Shown piece after piece: positions 36,512 to 52,634 of a DNA stretch of 64,000 bases; within the stretch, counting starts at the first letter, position 1; every line of letters begins with the position of its first letter. This DNA is from Tubiluchus corallicola (taxonomy: Eukaryota; Priapulida; Priapulimorpha; Priapulimorphida; Tubiluchidae): positions 46,001 to 110,000 of the forward strand of contig JAQGDQ010000470.1 in NCBI GenBank assembly GCA_030141605.1, written 5' to 3'. Made by a program: the position numbers and the translations under genes. The notes below the pieces were generated by a model. It saw only the letters and a program-made list of their open reading frames with translations. It was not told the origin of the DNA and did not search any database.

Positions 36512-39500
36512 CTACATCACAAATACTTTTTCAGCATCCGTAATGGAAAAGTCCTGCTTTGTGCGAGGACACACGACTTTTCCATTGCTGCTTGCAGCCA
36601 TTGACATCAAGGCATTTTCACCGTAAATATAGCCATTGGGTAACATCATTGGGTGGTTATGCTCATTCAAAGCTGCTGACGACATGTGACATACAAGTCT
36701 AGATTGAGAGCAGTGAGCAAATGGAAGTTTGCTTGCCAGTTCGTTCAGGTACGGACTGCAAACCGGACAGTCTGGATTCTTGGTGTCATCGTGATAACAC
36801 TGCGGGGTTTTAAGTGAGGATAATCCTGCCTGCAAGGTAACTGTAAACACAGAATAATTGTTCAGCTGGTAAAGTTTGAAGTTGTCGCTGCGAAATTCTT
36901 TTACGAGCTTATGCCACTGGTTAGGGTTTAGCATCTCTGCATATGGGTTGACTTCGGTATCCATGGGAAATGCCAGCAATCCCATGGTTCTTTGCACACA
37001 AACCATCTGATCATCCTCTAGACTCACGAAGTATTTGCGAGCGTGCTCAACCGCCTCCAAACGCCTGTCATTCCGTATCAACTCGATGAATTCCTGTTGT
37101 CTAAGGTTGAATTCCAAATTACTCTTCATCTTTTTAAGCTTTGACTTGTTGTCATAGCACCAGTTCAAGCATTTTGATGTGTCATGGTCTAGCAGGGACT
37201 CTTCCACTTCTTTGGCAACTAGAAATAAGTCCAAGTTTGTGAGGTCTTCAATGTTGTTATGCCTTGCCAGTTTTATTGCTGTTTCATAATAGCCACATCG
37301 TAGGAAATATTCCACTAAAATTCTGTCGAGTCTCTTCTTTTTCCATTGTGATAGGAGGTTAACATTAGCAGTGTCGTGTTCTTTTAAGTGGTCGGTGCGA
37401 CGTTTGCAAACTCTTGCAGCATCTAGTTCATCGCCAATGCTTTCCGTCGCTTTGCGCTTCATAACGTGCAGCTTTTCAACTACATTGTCTAGCATGGCAC
37501 TCACCTACAAAATTATAAAATAACTTGATAATTAAACACTTTCACGACCATAATCTAATAAGCTCGTGAAAGAAATATAATTAGAATTAAAAAGTGTAAA
37601 AAAAAGTTTTGCACTACACTGAGATTCGAACCCAGGCCTCTGTTTTCTGGGTAGCCATTCTAACCACTACACTCGAGAGACACATTGACCTTTCAGATAG
37701 AAATTTACTCTGTGATCTACTAGATCTCTGTGGTCTATCATTGAGGAATCACCATCCACAGTGCATCAATACATAGTAGGAAACTCACGAAAACAATACC
37801 AAGTTAGAAAACCATAAAAAGGTTTGGACTACTCTGAGATTCGAACCCAGGCATTCTGCTTTCCAGGCAACTATGTTAACTATATGTTAAGCCAGGGGTG
37901 TGCAAATTATCTGACTAGCCGGGCCACATTAAACATTCCCGCAATTCCTGCGGGCCACTGGCAGTTTTATCAAGGAGCCAAGTGAGGCCTAATAACGATT
38001 ATTTTGCATCCGACCTGCGTACATCATTACTACTACACTCAAAGAACTATTTTAGAAGTCTTTAAAATTTATATTACAAACCATATATTTCTACTTTCAG
38101 GACAGATAGTGGTAATTTCATTACAATGCATATTAGTAATGTGTATCACACAGTCTGTGTAGTACAGTGACATTAAGCTACAACCGTCTTGTAAGGGTTA
38201 ATGGCATCCGATCTAGTAGAAAAAACTACCCGCACTATCTTTGGGATCGTGGCATGAACTTCAGCTGGATACACTCAATTAATTGCCTGGGCCGCACTTT
38301 CATTAGGTTGATAAATCTCTTCGCGGGCCGCACAAATTCTCTCGGCGGGCCGCAAGTGGCCCGCGGGTCGCAATTTGCACATCCCTGTGTTAAGCGTACC
38401 TCATTTCAAACAAAATTGGCAAAAAAATCAATCATATGTCGTATTTGATACATACAGCAGTAGTTATAAAACAGTAGGTCGAATCATGAATTAAAATTAC
38501 GATGTAAATAGTCTTGCCAAATTTTTAAAGTTCTTTGTTATGTTCAGTCTTTGTTTGCTTGATTGTGTTCTTATCTTAGATGGGATATTCAACTAACATC
38601 CAGAAGTGGTTAGGAAAATATGGGTTGTTTATATGAAAGAAAAATATTTAACGCCTGGCATTGTATGCTATGTTTACAAATTGAGTTTCAGGCCTGGCGT
38701 GTTATTGCCATACGCGGGCATCCATCCATCCGTCTGGTGTCTAAATCCCCTTTATAGCAGGGCAAGTAACGATGCGTATTGACATTGCCAAGCTGAATTT
38801 TTCCTACTCAAATTTGCTAATGCGTATATACATATTTCTTTACACAAGTATGTCGGTGAATTATAATTATGTGTAGATACTTGTGGTGCCAAAGTCGACC
38901 ATTTAACCCACTTAACACTGTTTCAATTGTCAATGTAATCAGATTGGATTTGGAGTCATCTATGCAATCTCTTGTTCATCGAAGGTCTGCTCCAGCACTC
39001 TGAAGATCTCTCTTTATGAGTTCTGAATAGGGTGACCACTTATCCGGACTTTCCTAGACACGTCAGAGAATTAAAGTTGATATGTCCAGGGAACAAATAT
39101 ATCCAGAAATTGTCAGGAAAAATCAGTGCTTTGCCATCGATCTCATAGTTTCAAAATTTACAACCAACTCAAATGCAAATCAACGAAGTTAAATTTAAAT
39201 AAGTGAACCTTTGCCCAGCTCACTTTCCAGCACAATTAATATTGTTAAGAGTGATTTTGTAGCTTTTCAAGTTTGTTTAAAAATTTCATTTGTTTAACTT
39301 ATTTGCTTTCTCCAAATGGGGCGCTCTTTTAGCAGCTCATAAAACGTGGCTAATCCAGTTGAACTGATACACTACTATTTGGAATTCAATGGAGTTATTT
39401 GGAGTTAAATGATCACACATGCGATGATATGTACAATTACATTCTAAAAGCCCAACAGTCATTGAAACTTGGCAGTGAAATCTCAAAATACAGTTTCAAA

Positions 39501-40209
39501 GAAGAAAACATTTGCATATTTGTTGGGGTGTTAAACTCCAAACTTTACATGTTTAAATATTAAATTACAACACAATGTAGCAGTTCTTTTTTATTTTATA
39601 GGCTATGCATAAACACACAAATTTTTAGACTACAAAATATCATTAAGTCTGGATGCCAACTCCTTGCATCATGTTGCCAACCCACTGTGAGTCCGGAGCA
39701 ATTTCTGTAGATGCATATATAAGATACCTATACTACAGGTGCTTACAACTTCGTTTTCACCCCAGACTTGTTGTCTATACGTTATAGAAATGTTTATCGG
39801 AAAACTGTTTTTTGTCAATTACAAGCTCAGTTCGGTTCAACAAGTGAATGTAATAAATAATTTTCGAACTACAACCCTAACCTAGTCTTGTTTGGAATGA
39901 CATCTATAAAAAAGCTAGCGACTCATTACTGAAGTTCACAGTCAATTAAGCAAAACTCGTATAGTCGACTTTAACGGAAAACTACAGATAAGTTAGTAAT
40001 CAGATTCTAGTACTAAAAATAGTGAGATGGAAAACCTCTCCGACAGTAGGCGTCGCATCAACAAGAACAAGACGCTTCTCCAATTCCGACAGCTCATTTT
40101 GTACTTTGGAACTCTCTCTATCCACATTCTTTTGAGCTGCTCTAAATTTTTTGTTTAGAACTTCGTACGGGACTTTCAGGGTCGGATGCTCAAGTGATTT
40201 GACGTCCAT
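36512..40209 (-). CDS. MAEA: E3 ubiquitin-protein transferase MAEA (GID/CTLH complex)
   Basis: MAEA (yeast Gid9 orthologue) pairs with RMND5 as the RING heterodimer of the CTLH/GID E3 ligase. Two coding exons, 40209-40036 and 37504-36512, give 388 residues (human 396). Exon 1 encodes the conserved HPTLKVPYEVLNKKFRAAQKN coiled-coil start. Exon 2 carries LisH (about 115-147, RCGYYETAIKLARHN), CTLH (about 154-211, EFNLRQQEFIELIRNDRRLEA), CRA (LLAFP, QAGLSSLKTPQCY) and the degenerate RING-Gid domain (C294 to about 371: CPVC, HCSQSRLVC, MMLPNGY, VVCPRTK). The start is the first ATG after an in-frame TGA. The intron donor GTTTTC is weak, but it is the choice that keeps frame and family sequence. 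The intron holds a tRNA-like repeat and a hAT MITE. Confidence 0.95.
37605..37892 (-). repeat. tRNA-like (SINE-type) sequences, two related copies
   Basis: On the minus strand, 37690-37607 has an A-box-like TGTAGTGGTTAGAATGG and a B-box-like GGGTTCGAATCTC with a formable T stem. The acceptor stem does not pair, so this is not a functional tRNA gene. A second copy of the B-box half (TGGGTTCGAATCTCAGAGTA) lies at about 37870-37830, and its A-box side runs into the hAT insertion at 37893. They are probably two heads of a tRNA-derived SINE. Confidence 0.55.
37893..38387. mobile_element. hAT-type MITE (495 bp) with perfect 8-bp target duplication
   Basis: The ends CAGGGGTGTGCAAATT and AATTTGCACATCCCTG are imperfect inverted repeats. 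TGTTAAGC flanks both sides (37885-37892 and 38388-38395), a perfect 8-bp duplication as hAT transposases make. Subterminal GGGCCGC/GCGGGCC motifs are prominent. No transposase. It lies in the MAEA intron. Confidence 0.9.
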
Positions 40210-45169
<4,960 letters not shown>

Positions 45170-45597
45170 AACCCATTTAGCTATATTATTTTGCTGTACG
45201 TTTGTATACACGTATTGTTATGAAGCTTTAATTCCAGGTTACCCATTATAAGCTATTATGTGTTCTTATATTAAAACTTAGTATAATGGGCATTGTAAAC
45301 TAACTAAAATTTTATGTTGTAATTAATGTTTTTGTTACAATAATGTTAAGAAAAAAAATTGTTACGTCTTTGTTGACAGGTGATTGATTTTCAAGAATAT
45401 CTGTATTAATTAAGAAAAGTTGTCATTTTTTATTATTGTGACATTGATAAATTATGTTTATTAACTATAGACCAGATTCTAAAAGGTAAAATCTACAGTT
45501 TTATCCTTGGTAGTTAGGCAGTTAGGAGTTAGGCAGAAAGAAACCACAGATGCAATCATCAACTTTTGAGGTCCCACGGTCTTACTGGTTAGTGGTT
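45170..45597. other. 3' flank of membralin
   Basis: AT-rich sequence with an ATTAAA at about 45270 that could serve as poly(A) signal. No other feature was seen before the SINE sequences. Confidence 0.45.
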
Positions 45598-45740
45598 GGT
45601 TGGTTGGCATCTTTTTATCTCAGAAGACAATGGAGTGTGCATCAAGAGAGTCAGTTATTGATCACATTGATGGAGCTGCAGCGTCGACTGTCGCTGAGCA
45701 GTGCGATCCTTGAACGTCTCCTGGGTGCACGCATGTGTCT
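45598..45740 (-). mobile_element. 5S-SINE family, tail fragment
   Basis: This matches the tail of the complete copy at 63166-63671 (TTGGCATC...TCTCGGAAGACAATGG, then GATCACATTGATGGAGCTGC), but no 5S head adjoins it. A second, headed copy lies 65 bp to the right in the same orientation. Confidence 0.75.
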
Positions 45741-45805
45741 TTGAAAACATACAGTTGCGCGAGACAGATATTCCTTTCTGACTTTGTCATTTACTTCAGT
45801 TGTAG

Positions 45806-46074
45806 CAATCCTTTTGTCTCGGAAGACAATGGAGTGTGTGCCAAGAGAGTCAGTTATTGATCACATTGATGGAGCTGCAGCATTGACTGTGGTCAGCAGT
45901 CCGATACTTAAACGTCTCTAGGGTGCACGCCTTGGCAAGGTGTATGGAGATCCCGCAAGCCCACAGCACCTGGTATTGCTAGGCAGTCACCCATCCAAGT
46001 ACTAACCAGGCTATACGTTGCTTAACTTCGGTGATTAGACATGAACCGGCATTTTCAACGTGATTTGGTCGTAG
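45806..46074 (-). mobile_element. 5S rRNA-derived SINE
   Basis: Read on the minus strand, 46074-45957 (118 bp) is a 5S rRNA-like head. It includes ACCGAAGTTAAGCAACGT, GCCTGGTTAGTACTTGGATG, GGTGAC and AATACCAGGTGCTGTGGGCTT, which cover the internal control region. The SINE body follows to a tail containing the CCATTGTCTTCCGAGACA motif. Substitutions relative to a functional 5S and the attached tail mark a SINE3-type element, not a 5S gene. The body is shorter than in the 63-kb copy. Confidence 0.85.
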
Positions 46075-47011
46075 TTAGTAATTATTCAAAAAGTCCTTAA
46101 TTGCTATTAAAGCAAGGAAAGTAAGACAGCACAATGGTGTCTACATATAGTGTTACTACATATGGTTACTACATATAGCGTGCTTAAGAGCAAGTATTTG
46201 CCCTGTAATTCACCCTGTAGCTCTGATTTTAAGAAAGGTGGTTGCTAATTTAATTAGACGTACTGGCTACATGTATTCTTGGCAAAACCAGTTGCTAAAA
46301 ACTTCATGATATGTATCAGATATCCATATAGGCAGAAGAGATTGGGAAAGTTGCAGCTGCATTAACGTGGAGAGAGAGCATTTACCTCAGTATTTTTTGT
46401 TGAAACTGTCATTGTACAGTAAGATGTTTGTTGTGTTTGGACATTATGACATAGACCACTAGTCATCATAAATAAATATTTGTAATGCTGCCACTCTAAT
46501 AATATTAACAGTAGTTACTGTTATTGCCTCCTGCAAAATATTTGTGGTTTTGTCAGTTACTGTCTACAGCAATGCAGATTAAATTGCTAGTTTCATTGTT
46601 TCTTGCAATTACACCTAGCTTACCGGAACAAGAGAAATTGCTGGCACTAAACAAAGTGAATTTGTGTCTTAAAGATTCTGTACCAGCAATTAACCCTCAT
46701 TTTTTTCTGTAAGTTTTTATAGGTACCAGCGCCCATGAAACATGGTGCTCATTATTATGCATAGCCACCTGTTTGTTACTTCAAATTCAAGAAAATTCAT
46801 ATCCATATAATTGTTGCGCCATCACCATAATGTTTATCAAAAAAGATTTTAATGTTGGGAACTGAATATGACTAGCCAGATATCTATTATAAAATTCATT
46901 ATAAATGTATGGTTTTGTGGGGGGGGCTGCCATTCGGTGTAGGGGTAAGAACATGACCATTTATAATGAGTGGCCATGGAGTTTCAATCGGTAATTTCGG
47001 ATTTCAGAGGA

Positions 47012-47540
47012 ACAGTGGCGGCTCATGTATAGGTACCGTGGTACTGCAGCAACCCCTGTTTTCACACATTATCATCGTTAATATTCAATATAATAATTTT
47101 TTTCTCAAGTTCTTTCTTTATACTTGTGCCGAACCGGCGCACGTGAAGGAAGTACAATTTGATTAACAACCCAAGCAACGTGGTGTTTGGCTGTTGTACG
47201 CATGTGGCCAGGCGCACATGTCTGAGATAAGACACTGTACTTTAGGTAGAAAGAGTACTGTCGCTCACTGCAGTACGTGTTGTCAGTTGTCACGTGTTTA
47301 AAAGCCGCGTATCGGCATATCCTTGAACTGCAACAATTTAAGCTATTCGTAAGAAAATTTTTTGTTTAGTAGTTTATCAAGGTTATGTTTAAATTAGTTT
47401 GTTTTTTTTTAAATTACAATTACAACATTATAGTTACATATGTTTGTTTCCTTTTACACAGTATTAAAACAATGGCTAAAAATTTTTAATTTGGCAGCAC
47501 GCCCACTAATTTTATCTACGAGTTGCCACACCAGCGGAAT
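47012..47540. mobile_element. Possible hAT-like element
   Basis: The left side starts CAGTGGCGGCTCATG, a start common in hAT elements. A loosely inverted ACGAGTTGCCACACC occurs near 47520-47535. No 8-bp duplication was confirmed, so both limits are approximate. Confidence 0.3.
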
Positions 47541-47685
47541 GAAACGTTACCTAAGACTGTCAAACGAATAATCATCTATCGGATGTAAAAATTATACTGT
47601 AGGAAAGTATGGCCTTCTTTTCCATTATTGACCATTCCACTGTTAACCATTTCATTGAAGATTTAATTTTTCACGTTCACATCAT

Positions 47686-47830
47686 CAGTAGGGGTGAGCA
47701 TTCTCTACTAGACATCGAATTCGAATTGAATCGAATTTGTGACTCGAATTCGAATCAAATGGAATTTCAGTGTTTCGGTTTCGAATTGAGTTGGAAAGAT
47801 TTTCGAACAAGTTTTCGATCTTTAGTAAAA
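47686..47830. mobile_element. Possible hAT-like fragment with TCGAATTCGAA motifs
   Basis: GGGGTGAGCATTC is followed by repeated GAATTCGAAT and TTCGAAT motifs, a pattern seen at ends of some hAT MITEs. The opposite end is not visible. Confidence 0.3.
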
Positions 47831-50820
47831 AGCGGCCTTGCAAAGATCGTGCATATTACGCAATTTTGGTATGCAACAAAACCACTAATAATTAGCTTAA
47901 AAATTGTGCACAGAAATCATTGGTAAATTGTGCTAATTGCGTGATTACCCCCACTTAGCAGCACTATTACAATGTTTAATGGTTGACACCAAACAAGCAA
48001 AACTTGTATAATACTTAGAGCCATGTATAAATGTACTTGTCTTGTAATTATTGACCCAGAGAAGACAAAAATTTTATATTATTTTATGTAACATAGCTAC
48101 TGAATTTTATTGCAAATATTGTCTAACATAACAGAATTGTAATTTTATGTTGTTGTCCAATATTCCGGCCTAGAAGTCAGATGTCTAAGCTCGGATGTCT
48201 TGTGATGAGGTCATTTATTATTAATTGCTAATCATTACCAAACTATCATAATTACAGTTATAATTAACTGACTTTTTAACCTGTGAAAATACTCAACATA
48301 CAGTTGATAAAGCAGGTGAGAACGTAGAGCACATTAAACTTATCAACTACAAATGTGGAAAGCCCGACTCTTCAGATGTGAATTGTAAATACATTACAGT
48401 TTCGCATTTGTTTCTGTGTTTGGAAAATAAATGCCTTTGAATCATGACACCGTTAACATCACAGTATGCAAGAAATTCTTATAAACGTGACTGCCTGGCA
48501 GTTAGACAACAATAATTATTAAGCTCTATCAAAAAAAAGGATTAGCAGGAATGACCGATAGAAAAATATTAATTTGTGAAATAAAACCGCGTAAGTCAAC
48601 TGCAACCATTTTTGCGTTGTGACGCCTGGTGCGACACACGTGATTGCCTGAGTCATGGTGTCACATTACGATCTTAGATGTATTACTGCTACTACTACTA
48701 CGTAAGTGATTTACTAAATAGAGCGTATTATGATGCTGATATGGAAACATGTCTTACCTTCATGTAGTAGCTAAGTACTTGGTACTACATATATTAAAAC
48801 TTGAAACTGTAAGCAAGTCTGAGTAATATTTGCAATGGTAAAATAAATAGATAAAAGAACCGAAAGACATTCTTTGGAGTGTAGACATTTAAGTTTTAAA
48901 ATCCCTCTATTGCAAGTATTAATTAGACAATAAGGCTTAACATCCTTTGGACCTTGCATCCTTTTTTCTTTAAAGATAATGTGTAGGTAACATAACTTCC
49001 GTAAGTTGTTATAACTTCTATATAATTTTCATATAATCTAACTTCTGTAAAATGCTGAATATATTAAGCGTTGCAAAGACATAAGCTCGATTTCCTATTT
49101 ACGATGTCAAGACACTTCGACTTTCAAAGTTTTACCATCATCTTTCAGCTTACTAACTTTGCTCATGACTCTTATAGCCCTGGCTGGCTTTTTCATACAT
49201 TTTTCTGTAAAGAAAAGTCGGTCAGACTTTCTTATCTTGGTTGTAGGTCCTTATTCTGACCTAGGATACAAAATGTACAATTTACTACATACAATAATTG
49301 CAAAAATGTTTCTGTTATATCATTATTATCTTGGGAACTTTTAGTTAGAAAAGTAACAGTCCACAAGCTTAACTCATTTCCTCATCACTTATTACGATTT
49401 TGCTATGCTTGGTAACACACCTACATTAGGTACACGTTTACGGAAGTCAGCGTTCCAACAGTGTTGCGGTGTCACTTTGCAATGGAATACTCGGCAATTT
49501 TTCAAAAGTTCAAATTTCTAGTTAATCACTTGGCGATGTATACATGATTTTAGTAGCTGCAACTGTAGGTCTCCTAGACGCATTGTAGCTCATCTAAATA
49601 AATCTGGCTGCATTGACAAATGGTGAAATCTGATAAAATTCTTTAATATACATCATTCTCTAAAAGATGGTTTCTTTTCACAAAGTTTTGTTATCTAAAT
49701 GGGATACTGTTTCCTTTTCGCATTTGTATTAATTTCAAGATAAACATGGTATAGCCCTAATTAATAAGTGTACGTAATATGTACTTCATAGATCGAGAAC
49801 TATGTTATTAGTAAGAAATAATTTGTTGAAATTAAAGTATTTAAATTATCAACCAAAGCAGAATTTCTTGGTGTAGTACAAGGTAGTATTAATTTTTTAT
49901 ATCATTTGTTACTTTACTGCTGATATTCGTTCTAAATATTGATATTACTCAAGTTTGCTGATTCAACTTGTTTTTGCAAACGTGACGTAGAATCCCCCGC
50001 AAAATGTGTTTTTAGTTGTAACATGAGTATTATTTATTATTTATTTATTGTTATTTCAAAGTGAGGGAAAAAGCTGAATGATCAACATGTGGGACAGAAG
50101 CTAGATTAGAGCTGCAATACTACCTCCTGCTATCTGTCTCATTAAGAAAAAGTGTGTTATACATCTGAACGTGGCAAAGATATCTGGTTCTATATCTCAT
50201 CTTAGTGGATTATCAAGGTTCTGGTCCTGTCACAACCATTTTCATGGTAGGTAGATAACACTGTTCAGATTTTGTCTTGTTCGTTTCAGTATGATTTTTC
50301 ATATCATACCCTATTTTGAAGTACCTTAATTAAGTATACATTTTAACACCTATAATAATGCCAGAGAGATTCTGATAATTGAATAATAGATTAAACACTT
50401 GATTAGCAGTCAATGAGCCCAATTAGTGATTGACTTCACAAAATTTGAGCAAATTTATGTTTAAAAATTGAAATTCCAAGCTATGGGCAAAATGCATGTA
50501 GCAGCAAAGAACATGCTGTATGAACATGAAATTAAACTGCCTCAGTTAGTAATAATTCTATTTCGTAAGTCGCTCTTGAAAAAAAATTCTCTCAGTACTT
50601 TATAGTTACATGATTTATTTGTAGTTTATACATTACATAATTTTGAGCTATTGTTCAAGGTGTGGGGTTCTATTCCTCTCTGAGGATAATTCTTTAAGAT
50701 GAGATACTGACTTGCTTAACAGCAAAATTGCCAGGCTGTTTTTGTTAAGCTGATGTCTTAGGCATTTTTTGCTTTTACAGAATGTGCTCACTAGCTTCAT
50801 AGCAGCTGTTTAAAGTAACC

Positions 50821-51660
50821 ATGGCAACCACAATTGTCACAACATCGGCAACCAGCCGTGTTCCTCCGGGCGTTATCACAGTGCCAGTGGACCAACGATA
50901 CCAAGCGATTTCTACAACCATTCGTAGACTTTGTATTGGCCAGATAATAGTTGGGCTTGCTATTTGCGCTTATGCTGTTGCTATGGAATTCTATCTAAAT
51001 CATTACGATTTGGTTCCTGGAATAATTTGCGGTTGTGTTGCATTTCTTACGGGAATAGTCGGAACGAGAGTGGTGACGCCACGGAATCTGTTGTCTTACC
51101 CTCGCAGGTCCATTATTGTTGTGTTGATTCTCTGTGTTATTTGTTTCTTTTTGAGCATTTACCTAACAATCCATCGATTTGGAAACCTACATATATATGC
51201 AATCTACAGCGTCGTCGATGGTATTTTAGCGATCTGTGAAGGTATACTCGCTCTCTTCACTGCAGTATGGTGCTGCCGAATTGCATGCGGTGACAATTTT
51301 GGCGCAACTGTACCGGTAGCGGCTGTTACACACCCTCCACAAAATCCGGTTGTTGCAACACAGGTTTCTCAAGCACGGCCATATCCACAGCAACAGTACT
51401 TGCAACCACAGCCATATCTTCAACAGCAATATTCTTCGCCATCACAGCCTCAGTATTTTCAACAGACACAGCAACCGTATTATATTCAAGGTCAGCCTCA
51501 GCCACACTATTATACCCAGCAAAGCCAACCGCTACAACAGCAGGCAGCGCCACCAATGCCTTCTGCTCCATTTCATGAAACGCCACATGGCTCGCGTCCA
51601 GAACCGAGCGCACCACCGTCTTATGATGAAATTGAAGGTGTAAAACCGCCAGGAAATTAA
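50821..51660 (+). CDS. Four-TM MS4A/CD20-like membrane protein, paralogue 1
   Basis: 279 residues with four hydrophobic segments at about 38-58, 64-86, 97-117 and 124-152, short loops and cytosolic-looking termini. The first two TM segments (CIGQIIVGLAICA and GIICGCVAFLTGIVG) fit the MS4A/CD20-like pattern. The tail (about 160-279) is rich in Pro, Gln and Tyr and ends with a PPSY motif (265-268), a PPxY-type WW-domain ligand as used to recruit NEDD4-family ligases. Function is otherwise unknown. ATG follows a CCATGG context, and a splice acceptor (TTTTACAG, about 50773-50780) lies 40 bp upstream, so a 5' UTR intron is likely. Its paralogue starts 7 kb downstream on the same strand with the same organisation. 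A cornifelin-like or other tetraspan family is an alternative. Confidence 0.8.
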   Translation: MATTIVTTSATSRVPPGVITVPVDQRYQAISTTIRRLCIGQIIVGLAICAYAVAMEFYLNHYDLVPGIICGCVAFLTGIVGTRVVTPRNLLSYPRRSIIVVLILCVICFFLSIYLTIHRFGNLHIYAIYSVVDGILAICEGILALFTAVWCCRIACGDNFGATVPVAAVTHPPQNPVVATQVSQARPYPQQQYLQPQPYLQQQYSSPSQPQYFQQTQQPYYIQGQPQPHYYTQQSQPLQQQAAPPMPSAPFHETPHGSRPEPSAPPSYDEIEGVKPPGN

Positions 51661-52235
51661 GTAGTTTACATCTCCTAGAATCCCTAGTTCATTATATATT
51701 CTAACAACGTTTATAGAAGACAGTTTGGAAATGTGAATCGTGCTTTGATTTGTGTTAGCTCCACGACAAATCTGTTGCAATTAGAAGTGACTGTATTGAC
51801 TGTAATGGAATTTCTTCATAATGTGAGGCAGAGCCTTTATGAATTTCAACAGTTCTTCCTAACTAGTGATTAGTATTTCTAGAGACTTGGCCTACAGTAC
51901 ATAGAGCAAAAACAGAATTAACAAAATGAAAGTGGTAAAAAATAGAAGATGAATTTTTGTTGGTAGCAGAGCAAAATTCTGCTTCCTGCGTTGGTTTCCA
52001 GTATTGAACGTCTTGAAGGACAAGAGAAGGGGCACCTGAAGTAGGTTTCAAAAAAATTGCCTTAAAAATTATATGTCTTTACAGCAATTTTATGCATGTA
52101 TCGTACTCGCGTTGAATGTTTTCATTTTAAATCTCCTGCAATACTGTTCCGATGGCGCCATCACGTAAATCGGGGGAAGAAAAGGCAATGTTAAATTGTG
52201 ATTTTTCGTAATGTTTTTCCTATATAAAAATCTTC
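51661..52235. other. 3' flank of MS4A-like gene 1
   Basis: No gene or repeat supported. The nearest AATAAA I see is beyond the next element, near 52925, so the 3' end is not fixed. Confidence 0.4.
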
Positions 52236-52634
52236 ATATATAAGATACTCAGATATAAGGTACTAAGGGACTTGTGGTTAAGGGACGATCTCTTCAGGTC
52301 CCGCATAATAGAAACCCAGGTAAATTACCTCGCATATAAGGGACCCTATGATCAAAGCAAAATTGATCGATTTTTAACTTCAATTTTTCGCAAACTTGAC
52401 CTTCGAACAACTCGGTTTTTGCTGTCACATACATCTCACATCACTGAAGGAGCTTTCTACATGCCATTTGCACTGAATGTGTAGCAATAATCCCTAAAAA
52501 TATGGGTAAACGTACAGAAAAGTACAGGTGTAGATACACCCTCGGTCTGACTCAACTTCGGCTATAAGGGACATCGGATATAAGGGACGGTTTTTTATGG
52601 TCCCGAGGTGTCCCTTATATCCGAGGTTGACTGT
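52236..52634. mobile_element. Degraded pogo-like MITE
   Basis: The right end, read inward on the minus strand, is TACAGTCAACCTCGGATATA followed by AGGGAC, a pogo-type CAGTC terminus. Subterminal copies of GATATAAGGGAC occur on both sides, including degenerate ones near the left limit. The left terminus is poorly matched, so its boundary is approximate. Confidence 0.55.

Larger units (their letters stand above)
46075..50780. other. Gene-poor interval
   Basis: I find no supported gene in these 4.7 kb. Two stretches look like hAT element remnants and are listed separately. The rest is AT-rich with no clear repeats. The last part must contain the 5' UTR exon and intron of the MS4A-like gene. Confidence 0.45.

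Noticed and set aside
37607-37690. Functional tRNA gene
   Set aside because: A and B boxes and a T stem are present, but the acceptor stem does not pair and a related partial copy follows, as in a SINE.
39030-39130. Possible transposon end (AGGGTGACCACTTATCCGG)
   Set aside because: A familiar-looking start, but no inverted partner or flanking duplication could be found.
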